Source: Faecalibacterium sp. CAG:1138 (GTDB lineage: Bacteria; Bacillota; Clostridia; Christensenellales; CAG-917). From it: a stretch of 64,000 nucleotides of DNA. The translations under genes were made by a program, and so were the position numbers. Positions 50,095 to 58,034 of this stretch are shown piece by piece (position 1 is the first letter of the stretch; the number at the start of each line of letters is the position of its first letter). The stretch spans positions 1-64,000 of the forward strand of contig HF988640.1 in the NCBI GenBank assembly GCA_000434675.1, given 5' to 3'. The notes beneath the pieces were generated by a model, which ran no database searches, was not told the origin of the DNA, and saw only the letters and a list, made by a program, of their open reading frames with translations.

Positions 50095-52143
50095 ATGAAA
50101 AAATTTCTTGCGACGATTTTTCTGATCGTCGGAGTTGCTCTTTTTGCGGGCATTGCAACAGCAAGTCCTGCGTTTGCTTTGGAACAAACCCAGAACATTG
50201 CCGTTTACAAAGCGTCCTCGGGCGAATATGTCGCCGAGTGGACACAAGTACCGGATAACTGCGGCTACGCGTTTTACTTTGCCGGAACGAGAAGCGTCAC
50301 CGGAAAAGACGAAAACTTAATCGTTTTGGACGAAAGTCTGCTTACGGCAGGCGAAAACGAAATGTCGGTTGCGGCAATAGACTCCGCAGGCGCGGAAGGC
50401 GAAAAGAGAACTTTCGTCTACGAGCATTACGTTCCGTTTTCGGTGCCGGACGAACTGACTTTTTCGGAGGAAAGCAAAATTCTTTCCTGGACGGACGACA
50501 ATGAAAACGCCACCTACGACGTTGTCATAAACAGAGTGCTTGTGGCCAACGATTTGACTGAAAAGCAAGTTGATTTGTCGGAATTTATCGTTAACGTAGG
50601 CATTTATGAAATCAAGGTTATGGCAAACGGTTCGGGCTACAGGCTTCCGTCGATGTTCTCGAACTCGGTTGTATATACCGAAAGGAGAGCGCTCACCGCG
50701 CCGCAAAACCTTTCGTTTTATAATGTGGACGGCAAAATCACCGCGTCGTGGAGCGAGGTCGACAACGCCGAAAACTATCTTGTGGAAATCAAAAAAGACG
50801 GCGCGGTTTTAAGCAGTTTTCCTGTGACCGACACGAGCGCCGACATCTCTGAGTACGTTACGGAAGTGGCAGAATACGAAATTTCCGTCGTTGCGGACTC
50901 GGCGGACGATTCTTTTTATACGGGATCCGAAAAGATAACGGCAACGTATAAAAATCTCGGCAGCTTGGACGCTCCCGTACTTACGGTGGAAGGAACCGTC
51001 GTTTCGTGGGAAGCGGTGGAAAACGCTTCCGTGTATTCGGTGGCCGTGGACGGAGTGCCCGCAGGCGGCGAAATAACGAAAACTTCGTTCGACTTTTCGG
51101 AACTGGTGAAAGCAGTCGGCGCGCATAAAATTTCGGTGCAGGCAGAGGAAAACGGTCTCTACGTCGCAAGCGAAATTTCGGTTGTTTATTATTATACTTA
51201 CGGCAAGCTCGACGCTCCTGTCGCAACTCTCAGCGGAAGCGTGCTATCCTGGACTGAGGTAGAGAATGCAAAGGACTACACGGTAATGCTTGACGGCGCC
51301 ATTTTGGACGAGCACGTCTGCCGCGCGACTTTCGATTTGTCAGGTTACGTTGCTGCGGCGGGAAGCTATGAGGTTTCGGTAAAAGCCAACGAAATCGGAT
51401 TCTATAACGAGAGCGACGCTTGTTCTGTCACTTATGTTCTCACCGTAAGCCTCGGCAAAACCGAAGCCGCATTCGACGAAAGCACCCTCACGCTAAAGTG
51501 GAATGCCGTAGTGGGCGCAACCGTCTACGTAGTTTTGGTGGACGGAAAGGTTATCTGCGAAACGAAAAATTTGTCCTACACGTTTGACGGAACGATTTTC
51601 ACCGATTCGAAAACCTACGTTTTGTCCGTTTACGCCAAAGGTTACAACAATTTTGACGACGGCGAAAAGGCCGAAGTGAACTTTAAGAACGTGATTTCTC
51701 AAACCAAACGCAAGATTGTCATTGACGGCATAAACGGCGGTCTCGAAAGATTGTTGCAAAAGGGTTACGTCGCTTACATAGTGTCCGATACAGAGATGAA
51801 AGCCGAAAGCTTGGGAGAAGAAATATTCTCTTCGGACGGCACGCTTGCCGTTGATCTTTCGAAATATAACGGATTAAAACTCGGTTTGATCGAAAAGTAT
51901 TCCGATGCAGACGAAGAAGTGGTTCTTTATGAATTAACCGCGATATCCGACGGAGATATAGTGGTCAAATGCACGAAATATTCGATTGCATCGTCGGAGT
52001 TTAATTTTTTAAATAACGAAAATTTGCAGGAGGGCATCGCTATTGCGGATAAAGTTCTTGTCAACGTCGGAGAAGGCGGTCACACTATAACCATAGTCGG
52101 CGGCGTTTCGATTGTTGACTATGTTTCTCTTACGGTGAAATAA
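50095..52143 (+). CDS. Secreted protein with fibronectin type III-like repeats
   Basis: The 682-residue protein has a signal peptide (1-28, ending AFA) and about five tandem repeats of 90-95 residues resembling fibronectin type III domains: each has a variant of L..P..L...G....SW..V..A..Y.V..DG (VVSWEAVENASVYSVAVDG; VLSWTEVENAKDYTVMLDG) and G.Y.ISV.A at its end. The last 150 residues differ and have no anchor or sorting signal. Repeat proteins of this kind bind polymers or act as spacers. Ribosome site GGGAGG is clear. No direct function is visible; its place after uvrA looks like simple co-transcription. Confidence 0.78.
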   Translation: MKKFLATIFLIVGVALFAGIATASPAFALEQTQNIAVYKASSGEYVAEWTQVPDNCGYAFYFAGTRSVTGKDENLIVLDESLLTAGENEMSVAAIDSAGAEGEKRTFVYEHYVPFSVPDELTFSEESKILSWTDDNENATYDVVINRVLVANDLTEKQVDLSEFIVNVGIYEIKVMANGSGYRLPSMFSNSVVYTERRALTAPQNLSFYNVDGKITASWSEVDNAENYLVEIKKDGAVLSSFPVTDTSADISEYVTEVAEYEISVVADSADDSFYTGSEKITATYKNLGSLDAPVLTVEGTVVSWEAVENASVYSVAVDGVPAGGEITKTSFDFSELVKAVGAHKISVQAEENGLYVASEISVVYYYTYGKLDAPVATLSGSVLSWTEVENAKDYTVMLDGAILDEHVCRATFDLSGYVAAAGSYEVSVKANEIGFYNESDACSVTYVLTVSLGKTEAAFDESTLTLKWNAVVGATVYVVLVDGKVICETKNLSYTFDGTIFTDSKTYVLSVYAKGYNNFDDGEKAEVNFKNVISQTKRKIVIDGINGGLERLLQKGYVAYIVSDTEMKAESLGEEIFSSDGTLAVDLSKYNGLKLGLIEKYSDADEEVVLYELTAISDGDIVVKCTKYSIASSEFNFLNNENLQEGIAIADKVLVNVGEGGHTITIVGGVSIVDYVSLTVK

Positions 52144-52217
52144 TTTGGAAAAGCTGTTTACAAACGGCCGAATATAATGTAAAATTAAATTTAGATTGAC
52201 TATCTTCGGAGGATTTT

Positions 52218-53807
52218 ATGGGAACTTTTGTTATAGCTTACGACGTTGGCACGACCGGCATCAAAACCTGTTTGTTTGAAATCGACAAGGAAATCAGGCT
52301 GGTTGAGTCTGCAATGTGCGGCTACAATCTTTACGTTTTCGAAAACGGCGGCGCCGAGCAGGACGCAGACGAATGGTGGCACGCAATGTGCGTTACGACA
52401 AAAGCTATTTTCCATAAGTCCGACATAAAGCCGTCCGACATCAAGGGCATAAGTTTCTGCAGCCAGATGCAAGGTCTGGTGCTTGTCGACAAGGAAGGCA
52501 ACGCCGTCCGTCGTCCGATGAGCTATATGGATCAAAGAGCGAAAGAAGAAATCAAAAAGGGCATAGCGCACGGCTTCCAGATTGCGGGAGCAAACGTGTT
52601 CAAGCTGATCAAATCCATAATGATAACCGGCGCGGTTTCGGCCAGCGTAAAAGACCCTGTCTGGAAATATAAATGGATCGAAGCGCACGAGCCTGAAAAC
52701 TTCAAAAAAGCGTATAAATGGCTTGACGTTAAGGAATATCTCATCGGTCGTACCACCGGCAGATTCGTGATGACCAGGGACAGCGCTTTCGGTACGCTCA
52801 TTTACGACATACATAAAAAAGAATGGTCCAAGTCTATGTGCAAGATGTTCCGCCTGAACGTCGATCACCTGGCCGAAATCATCGATTGCACCGACCTCGT
52901 CGGCGGAATCACCGAAAAAGCGGCAAGGGAACTGGGACTTGAGGAAGGCACTCCGGTGTTTGGCGGCGGCGGTGACGCAAGCCTTATCGGCGTGGGCGCA
53001 GGCGCAACGGCCGTGGGCGACACTCATGTTTATTCCGGAACCAGCGGCTGGATCGGCACCGTAACCGACAGATCCGTGGTTGACGCTTCCAACATGATCG
53101 CGGCAATCGTGGGCGCAGAAGACGGAAAATACAACTATTTCGCCGAAATGGAAACCAGCGGCAAATGCCTCGAATGGGTTAAAAATCACCTCGCTCTCGA
53201 CGAAATCGACATCTATCTCGAAAAGCATGACGTAACCGAAAGCTTAGAGGCGGAATACACCAGCCTCTACGACTATATGACCTCCGTCATAAAAGACGTG
53301 CCTGCGGGTTGCGACGGCGTCATTTTCACTCCGTGGCTGCACGGCAACAGATGCCCGTTTGAAGATCCGAACGCAAAGGGAATGTTCTTCAATATCGGCC
53401 TGGAAACCGGCAAACGCCAGCTTATCCGCGCCGTTATCGAAGGCATCTGCTTCCACAAACGTTGGATGCTCGAGGCGGAAGGCAAAAAAGTTAAAACCTC
53501 CGATCCGATCAGGTTCGTCGGCGGCGGCGCTTTGAGCGCGGTAACCTGCCAGATTCTTGCGGACGTAACGGGCAAAACCATCGAAACGGTTGCCAGCCCG
53601 CAAAACGTAGGCGCAGTCGGTGCGGCGGCTCTTGTGGGCGTAGGCCTGGGGCTCATCAAAAATCTGGACGAAGTCAAAAACTTCATTCCGGTCGTGGCCA
53701 CCTACAAGCCTAATCCGGAGCTTAAACCTATCTACGACAGAAACTTCGAGGTCTTCAAAAATCTCTACAAGAGCAACAAGAAAAACTTTGCAATCCTGAA
53801 TAAGTAG
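52218..53807 (+). CDS. FGGY-family carbohydrate kinase
   Basis: A 529-residue ATP-dependent sugar kinase. The N-terminal ATPase-fold opens with IAYDVGTTGIKTCLFE; family sites include QDADEWWHAM, GISFCSQMQGLVLVD, the substrate loop FTPWLHGNRCPFEDPNAKG and the C-terminal GGGALSAVTCQILADVTGK. Best fit is the xylulokinase/XylB-like branch; the substrate cannot be set from sequence, and no sugar operon surrounds it. GGAGG precedes the start and a strong terminator follows. Confidence 0.85.
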   Translation: MGTFVIAYDVGTTGIKTCLFEIDKEIRLVESAMCGYNLYVFENGGAEQDADEWWHAMCVTTKAIFHKSDIKPSDIKGISFCSQMQGLVLVDKEGNAVRRPMSYMDQRAKEEIKKGIAHGFQIAGANVFKLIKSIMITGAVSASVKDPVWKYKWIEAHEPENFKKAYKWLDVKEYLIGRTTGRFVMTRDSAFGTLIYDIHKKEWSKSMCKMFRLNVDHLAEIIDCTDLVGGITEKAARELGLEEGTPVFGGGGDASLIGVGAGATAVGDTHVYSGTSGWIGTVTDRSVVDASNMIAAIVGAEDGKYNYFAEMETSGKCLEWVKNHLALDEIDIYLEKHDVTESLEAEYTSLYDYMTSVIKDVPAGCDGVIFTPWLHGNRCPFEDPNAKGMFFNIGLETGKRQLIRAVIEGICFHKRWMLEAEGKKVKTSDPIRFVGGGALSAVTCQILADVTGKTIETVASPQNVGAVGAAALVGVGLGLIKNLDEVKNFIPVVATYKPNPELKPIYDRNFEVFKNLYKSNKKNFAILNK

Positions 53808-53821
53808 TTTCAAAAAATAAG

Positions 53822-53847
53822 CCACGCTCGTTTGAGCGTGGTTTTTT
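53822..53847 (+). terminator. Terminator after the FGGY kinase, convergent
   Basis: CCACGCTC (53822-53829) pairs with GAGCGTGG (53834-53841) around GTTT, then six T; the minus-strand gene ends in the T run. Confidence 0.92.
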
Positions 53848-54226
53848 ACATAAGGCCTATCAAATCGAAGGAAACGGTTTTCCGCACGTTTTCGATAAGA
53901 ATTATGGTGCTTGCGGTTTTTGACGACGCGTTCTGCAAATCGTCCACTTCGAGGGAACCTTCTATTTCGCCGAGGGTAACGGGAATCTGGCGCATTTCGG
54001 TGGAGTAGTCGAACATTTCGACGTAAATTCGTTCCTTTTCCCACCATTCGATAAGCGCCGTGCAGGCGTCAAGCGCATCGGCGGTTTTCTTTTCGTCAAC
54101 CAGTCTGTCAAGCTCGTTTATGCGAAAAGTCAGCTCGTCAAACACGTTTTTCACGCGGACGTGATCGTAAATTCCGAATGCCAGAATGAGAACCAGTATA
54201 CAAATGACAACGATAAGTTTTTTCAT
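53846..54226 (-). CDS. DUF4363 family protein
   Basis: A 126-residue protein with an N-terminal membrane helix (4-22) and an extracytoplasmic helical bundle: ELTFRINELDRLVDEKKTAD and TALIEWWEKERIYVEMFDYS with the W-W-x-K pattern of DUF4363. It starts 2 bases after the DUF421 gene ends; the two families are neighbours in many spore-forming Clostridia. Role unknown; sporulation or envelope stress is a reasonable guess. Confidence 0.8.
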   Translation of the reverse strand: MKKLIVVICILVLILAFGIYDHVRVKNVFDELTFRINELDRLVDEKKTADALDACTALIEWWEKERIYVEMFDYSTEMRQIPVTLGEIEGSLEVDDLQNASSKTASTIILIENVRKTVSFDLIGLM

Positions 54227-54228
54227 AT

Positions 54229-54927
54229 CTAAAAGTTTATGGACGACAGTTGACCGTCGTAAGATTGCACGATAGCAATTTTAGATTGCGTAATCGTGAG
54301 GATAAACACGTCTTTTTGCTCCAAACCGATTTCTTTCAGCTTGTTTTCGATTTCGTCTTTTGAAGGCGCAAAGTCAAGCAGCGAAAGGTTTTCGGCCATA
54401 AACCGCCCCTCGACGATGACGGTGTACGGAAGCTCCACTGGCTTTTCCGGAAGATTCATGTCGCCGCAGGTAACTTCGCCCGACGAGTAGGCCGGCAGGA
54501 CGGAAATTTTGCCGTTAGTCTCCAAAATGGCAAACTCCACCTGATCGAGCGAAAAATATCCTTGCGCTCTCAAACTTGCCATAAGGTCGTTGACGCTGAG
54601 GCCGGTTTGGCCGAGAGCCTTGACGTCGATGTTGCCTTCTGAAATGACGATTATAGGCTTTCCGTTCACAAGCTTTCTGAAGCGCTGGCTCTTTTGGCCG
54701 ACAAACGTCAGCGCGACGTGGGTTATTAAAAGCGCAAGCATAGGCAGAATTCCGTATATGAAAGGTATGGACGGATCGCTCATCGGCATGCAAGCAAGGT
54801 CGGAAACCACCAGCGTGATGGCAAGCTCGTAGGGTTGCATTTCGCCGAGTTGCCGCTTCCCCATAAGGCGCATGACGGCAATCAGCGCAAAATATAGTAT
54901 GATGGTTCTGACAAAAATCGTAAGCAT
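54229..54927 (-). CDS. DUF421 membrane protein (YetF/YrbG type)
   Basis: A 232-residue protein with three membrane helices (about 4-80) carrying the DUF421 signatures LMGKRQLGEMQPYELAITLV and DLACMPMSDPSIPF, then a cytoplasmic domain with RFRKLVNGKPIIVISEGNID and DLMASLRAQGYFSLDQVEFA. The start at 54927 lacks a good ribosome site, but it matches the family start MLTIFVRTIILYF; a longer frame runs to 54984. It is paired with DUF4363 downstream. The function of DUF421 is not established. Confidence 0.85.
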   Translation of the reverse strand: MLTIFVRTIILYFALIAVMRLMGKRQLGEMQPYELAITLVVSDLACMPMSDPSIPFIYGILPMLALLITHVALTFVGQKSQRFRKLVNGKPIIVISEGNIDVKALGQTGLSVNDLMASLRAQGYFSLDQVEFAILETNGKISVLPAYSSGEVTCGDMNLPEKPVELPYTVIVEGRFMAENLSLLDFAPSKDEIENKLKEIGLEQKDVFILTITQSKIAIVQSYDGQLSSINF

Positions 54928-54970
54928 AACGCTATTATCGTCACGCGGCAGATTTTTTATACGAATTGAA

Positions 54971-54999
54971 TTGCAAAATAACAAAAAGCCGTGTATAAT
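54971..54999 (+). promoter_or_regulatory. Promoter of the folT riboswitch transcript
   Basis: TTGCAA 54971-54976 and TATAAT 54994-54999 with a 17-bp spacer; the transcript would begin at the riboswitch 5' strand. Confidence 0.82.
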
Positions 55000-55005
55000 T
55001 TATAT

Positions 55006-55101
55006 CAGCAGAGTAGGCAAGTCGCGTTAAGTGTTGCGGAATGGAATGTTGTCCGCAAACGAAAGGGGATTCTCTGCGGTGGCTTGCCGCATTCGTTGCT
55101 T
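55006..55101 (+). ncRNA. Tetrahydrofolate (THF) riboswitch
   Basis: The sequence matches the THF (folate) aptamer closely: AGAGTAG, then TCGCGTTAAGTG, GGAATGGAATGTTGT, ACGAAAGG, GCGGTG and CGCATTCG in the conserved order. P1 pairs AGCA with TGCT, P2 GCAAG with CTTGC, P3 TTGCGG with CCGCAA, and the pseudoknot loop is intact. It lies 57 nt before the start of an ECF S component of the FolT type. No terminator follows, so control is probably at translation. Confidence 0.96.
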
Positions 55102-55157
55102 AGTTTATACGGTTGTATAACCATGCTCGAATCTCTGAATTTGTCGGAGGTTTTTTT

Positions 55158-55679
55158 ATGAACAAAAAAATTAATACGCAAAAAATTGCTTACGCCGCGC
55201 TTTTCGTTGCGGTTTCGGCGGTGCTGAACTGTCTGTCGGCGCAAACCACCGCCTTAAGCCTGTCGCTAACCTATATTCCGTCGATAATCGCAGGAATATA
55301 TATGGGGCCGTTCGTCGGATTTTTGGTGGGAGCCTTGGGCGACGGAGTGGGGTGCCTGCTGTTTCCGCACGGCGCGTGGTTGCCGCTTCTGACGCTTGCC
55401 TCCGGGCTGACGGGGGTTATGCCGTGGATAGCAAAACGCATTTTCGGCGAAAATCTGGCGGCGATGATAGCGGCGGCATATCTGCTGACGCTCGTCGTTT
55501 GCACTTTGGGCATAAACACCACCACGCTTTGGTACACGTTTTTCCGAAGCAAAAAGACGCTTTGGGTGTATATGGGCGGCAGAATTATGTCGCAGGGTTT
55601 GGTTCTGCTGCTGAACGCCGCGCTGACGTTCGTGCTGGTGCCGTTTTGCGACAAATATCTGAAAAAACTCGGCCTATGA
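55158..55679 (+). CDS. folT: Folate ECF transporter S component
   Basis: A 173-residue membrane protein with about six helices that binds folate and docks on the shared ECF energising module. It starts KKINTQKIAYAALFVAVSAV with the small-residue helix, contains ALSLSLTYIPSIIAGIYMGP and FVGFLVGALGDGVGCLLFPHG, the GxxxGxxxGxxGD pattern of FolT-like S components. GGAGG precedes the ATG at 55158. The THF riboswitch upstream fixes the substrate as a folate with good confidence. It is the only gene of its unit. Confidence 0.93.
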   Translation: MNKKINTQKIAYAALFVAVSAVLNCLSAQTTALSLSLTYIPSIIAGIYMGPFVGFLVGALGDGVGCLLFPHGAWLPLLTLASGLTGVMPWIAKRIFGENLAAMIAAAYLLTLVVCTLGINTTTLWYTFFRSKKTLWVYMGGRIMSQGLVLLLNAALTFVLVPFCDKYLKKLGL

Positions 55680-55686
55680 TAGTTTT

Positions 55687-57198
55687 TTATCCTTTCGCCT
55701 TTTTCGGCAGCCTGACAAGGGCTGTCGTTTTTCTTTTCGGAAGAACTGCCTCGGCGTCAACGATGCCGAACGCCCACAGCGTAACCGCATAAGCAAGGCA
55801 GGAAACGAACGCAGGAACGATGACCACCACGGCAATCGGCGCGCGAAGCAGAAGCAGGTTTTTCAGAAGGTAGCACAAAAGCGCGGACGGCGCGGCCGCA
55901 AATACGGCGGAAATCGGTTTTTTGAAGTTGAGTTCCAAGCCTTCTTTTTTCAGAAGAACCGAAAAATTCAGAAACGTGGTTGTGCCGAAGCACAACAGCA
56001 TGCCGCAAAGTATGGCGTAAACCCCGATTTTTGCAGGAAGAACGAACAGGCACGCCACGGTTACCAGTGAACCTATAACGAAGTGCAGAAAGGTGGTTCT
56101 TTCACGGCCGAGGCTGTTGAGCACGCTGGTGCTGATTTGGTTAAGCTCCAACGGATATATTATGACGGCCGCAATGCCGACGTATTTTCCGGCGCGCGAA
56201 TCGTTAAATAAAAACGTCCCTATGCTTTCGCCGAGAGTCGCGTAAACCAGAACGAAAAAACTGCCTATAATGGCCGCAAACAGGGTTGCAGAGTCGATTT
56301 TGCGACATAAACCGGTTTTTTGGCTGCTTGCGACCTCCGGAACGAGCACCGTGGCAAGCGCGCCGGTTATGGCGAGCGGCGCCATCAAAAGAGGCAAACT
56401 CATGCCGGTGACTCTGCCGTAATCGGCGGTGGCTTCGGACGGAGTCATGCCGCTTCTTACGAGGATAAAAGGCACGATAACCGCCGTCAGACTGCTGACC
56501 AAGCTCCCCGAAATTCGTATGAGAGTTATGGGAACGGCGCTTTTTACGGTCGGTTTGACGTCAGAGGGCTTTTTAAGCCTGCCGCCGATGGCAAAATAGA
56601 TGGCAGAAAGCACCGCACCGCTTACAAGGTCCGAAATTAAAAACGAAAAAGCGATGCCCGTCGCCCCGTTAAAGGGGCTTTTTTTGCTGCAAAACGCAAT
56701 GCAGGACAGCACGCGGACCACCTCTTCCGAAAGTTCGGCGACGGAGAAGGCGAAGTATTGCTTCTTTCCCAAAAAATACGCCCTTACGACGGCGTAAACG
56801 GAGGTTGAGAGCAGCGTCGGCAGAACGATAAAAAACACGGGCAAAGCCCTTTTGTCGCCGAATAATACGGCCAAATTGTCGCCGCAGGCGTAAAATACGG
56901 CAATAAGGCAAGCGGAAATCGTTCCGCAAATCAAAAGGCCGGACGAAACCAGTCGGCCGGCTTTTTCGTCGCCATCGAGAGCCGCGATTCGCCTCGACAG
57001 CACGAGCGGCACGCCGCTTGACGCCACTGCGGACAACAAAAACAGCACCGAAAGCGCCATCTGATAAAGCCCCACGGCTTCCGCGCCCAGTTTTCTGCCG
57101 ACGTAAACTTTGAACAAAAAACCGACGGCTCTCGTGGCCACCCCGAATACGGTGACCAAAGCAACGGCTTTGTAAATTTTGCTTCCCGAACTTTTCAT
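55687..57198 (-). CDS. SpoVB/MurJ-like polysaccharide flippase
   Basis: A 503-residue MATE/MVF-superfamily protein with 14 predicted membrane helices. Landmarks are YKAVALVTVFGVATRAVGFL at the start, GRKLGAEAVGLYQMALSVL, the SSGVPLVLSRRIA loop and LPLELNQISTSVLNSLGR-like segment near 365-385 (quoted as YPLELNQISTSVLNSLGR). SpoVB and related proteins translocate lipid-linked precursors of peptidoglycan, for SpoVB in the spore cortex. Start is uncertain: 57198 has no ribosome site, and a longer frame reaches 57252. A spore-cortex role fits the genome but is not proven. Confidence 0.8.
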   Translation of the reverse strand: MKSSGSKIYKAVALVTVFGVATRAVGFLFKVYVGRKLGAEAVGLYQMALSVLFLLSAVASSGVPLVLSRRIAALDGDEKAGRLVSSGLLICGTISACLIAVFYACGDNLAVLFGDKRALPVFFIVLPTLLSTSVYAVVRAYFLGKKQYFAFSVAELSEEVVRVLSCIAFCSKKSPFNGATGIAFSFLISDLVSGAVLSAIYFAIGGRLKKPSDVKPTVKSAVPITLIRISGSLVSSLTAVIVPFILVRSGMTPSEATADYGRVTGMSLPLLMAPLAITGALATVLVPEVASSQKTGLCRKIDSATLFAAIIGSFFVLVYATLGESIGTFLFNDSRAGKYVGIAAVIIYPLELNQISTSVLNSLGRERTTFLHFVIGSLVTVACLFVLPAKIGVYAILCGMLLCFGTTTFLNFSVLLKKEGLELNFKKPISAVFAAAPSALLCYLLKNLLLLRAPIAVVVIVPAFVSCLAYAVTLWAFGIVDAEAVLPKRKTTALVRLPKKAKG

Positions 57199-57283
57199 AC
57201 TGAATATGTATGAGAAATCGGTTTGTTTTATGTCCGCCACGCGCCGCGGCAAAATAAAAAAAGACCGCCCCGAAGGCGCTCTT

Positions 57284-57508
57284 TTATCTGTATTCCGACG
57301 TGCCGATAAGGTAATCGACGCTCACCTCGAAATAGGCCGAAAGCTTGAACAGGGCAGAAGCGGAAGGCTCCTGCTTTCCGTTTTCCCAGTAGCTTATGCT
57401 TGCGTTGGACAGCCCAAGGTCCTTTGCAAGCTTGTTTTGACCTATTTCTTTTTCTGCGCGAAGCTCCTTTAAGCGTTCGGCGAAAACTTCCCTTGAATAT
57501 TCTTTCAT
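57284..57508 (-). CDS. XRE-family regulator divergent from the TM2 gene
   Basis: A 74-residue Cro/CI-type regulator: AERLKELRAEKEIGQNKLAK, DLGLSNASISYWENGKQEP and LFKLSAYFEVSVDYLIG carry the full HTH and the conserved SxxxWExG. It is divergent from the TM2 gene, and the shared region has TAATTAGA repeats, including a perfect palindrome inside the TM2 promoter. It probably represses the TM2 gene and itself. This repeats the XRE-plus-small-protein layout seen at 7412-8471. Confidence 0.9.
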   Translation of the reverse strand: MKEYSREVFAERLKELRAEKEIGQNKLAKDLGLSNASISYWENGKQEPSASALFKLSAYFEVSVDYLIGTSEYR

Positions 57509-57524
57509 ATAAATATCCTAACAA

Positions 57525-57575
57525 TAATTAGAACAAAAGTCTTGACATCTAATTATAATTAGAATACAATATAAT
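57525..57575 (+). promoter_or_regulatory. TM2 promoter with palindromic operator in the spacer
   Basis: TTGACA 57542-57547 and TACAAT 57565-57570, spacer 17. TCTAATTATAATTAGA (57548-57563) is a perfect 16-bp palindrome filling the spacer; a half-site TAATTAGA lies at 57525-57532. A repressor bound here would block RNA polymerase. Confidence 0.78.
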
Positions 57576-57600
57576 TATCAAACTATACGGGAGGAATAAA

Positions 57601-57951
57601 ATGGACAACAACAAAATAGCAACGATAATGGCGCAGGTTAGAGAGTATATTCCGGAAGAAAAGAAAATGGAATTGCAGCAAAGACTATCCGTTATGCCGG
57701 ACGAAGCGGGAATGGTGATTTCCGGAGTGAACTTCAAATCGTCAACCACAACCTTGATATTGTCTATATTTTTAGGAGATCTGGGCATCGACAGGTTTTA
57801 CGTCGGGGATATAGGTCTTGGGGTGTTGAAACTTTTGACCGTGGGACTTTTTGGTGTTTGGGGCTTTATAGATATTTTTCTTTGTTACAAAAAGGCAAAG
57901 AAAAAGAATTATAAAGCCATATTGGAATGTTTGAATTCGTTTAATAATTAA
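57601..57951 (+). CDS. TM2 domain protein
   Basis: A 116-residue protein with a hydrophilic N-terminus (1-45) and a TM2 domain (about 48-105): LGDLGIDRFYVGDIGLGVLK shows the family G..G.dRFY.G....G..KL pattern, followed by a second helix GLFGVWGFIDIFLCYKKAKK. TM2 proteins are two-helix membrane proteins of uncertain function. GGGAGGA precedes the start. Expression is likely controlled by the divergent XRE protein. Confidence 0.9.
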   Translation: MDNNKIATIMAQVREYIPEEKKMELQQRLSVMPDEAGMVISGVNFKSSTTTLILSIFLGDLGIDRFYVGDIGLGVLKLLTVGLFGVWGFIDIFLCYKKAKKKNYKAILECLNSFNN

Positions 57952-57960
57952 AAACGGAAA

Positions 57961-57985
57961 AGAGCGGCATTTGCCGCTCTTTTTC
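57961..57985 (+). terminator. Terminator after the TM2 gene
   Basis: AGAGCGGC (57961-57968) pairs with GCCGCTCT (57973-57980) around ATTT, then T run. Confidence 0.9.
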
Positions 57986-57991
57986 AATTAA

Positions 57992-58017
57992 AAAGCCACC
58001 GAGAAATCGGTGGCTTT
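57992..58017 (-). terminator. Terminator of the large lipoprotein gene
   Basis: AAAGCCACCGA (57992-58002) pairs with TCGGTGGCTTT (58007-58017). On the minus strand it is followed by TTTTTAATTG. Confidence 0.88.
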
Positions 58018-58034
58018 CGTAGGTTTTTGAAAGA

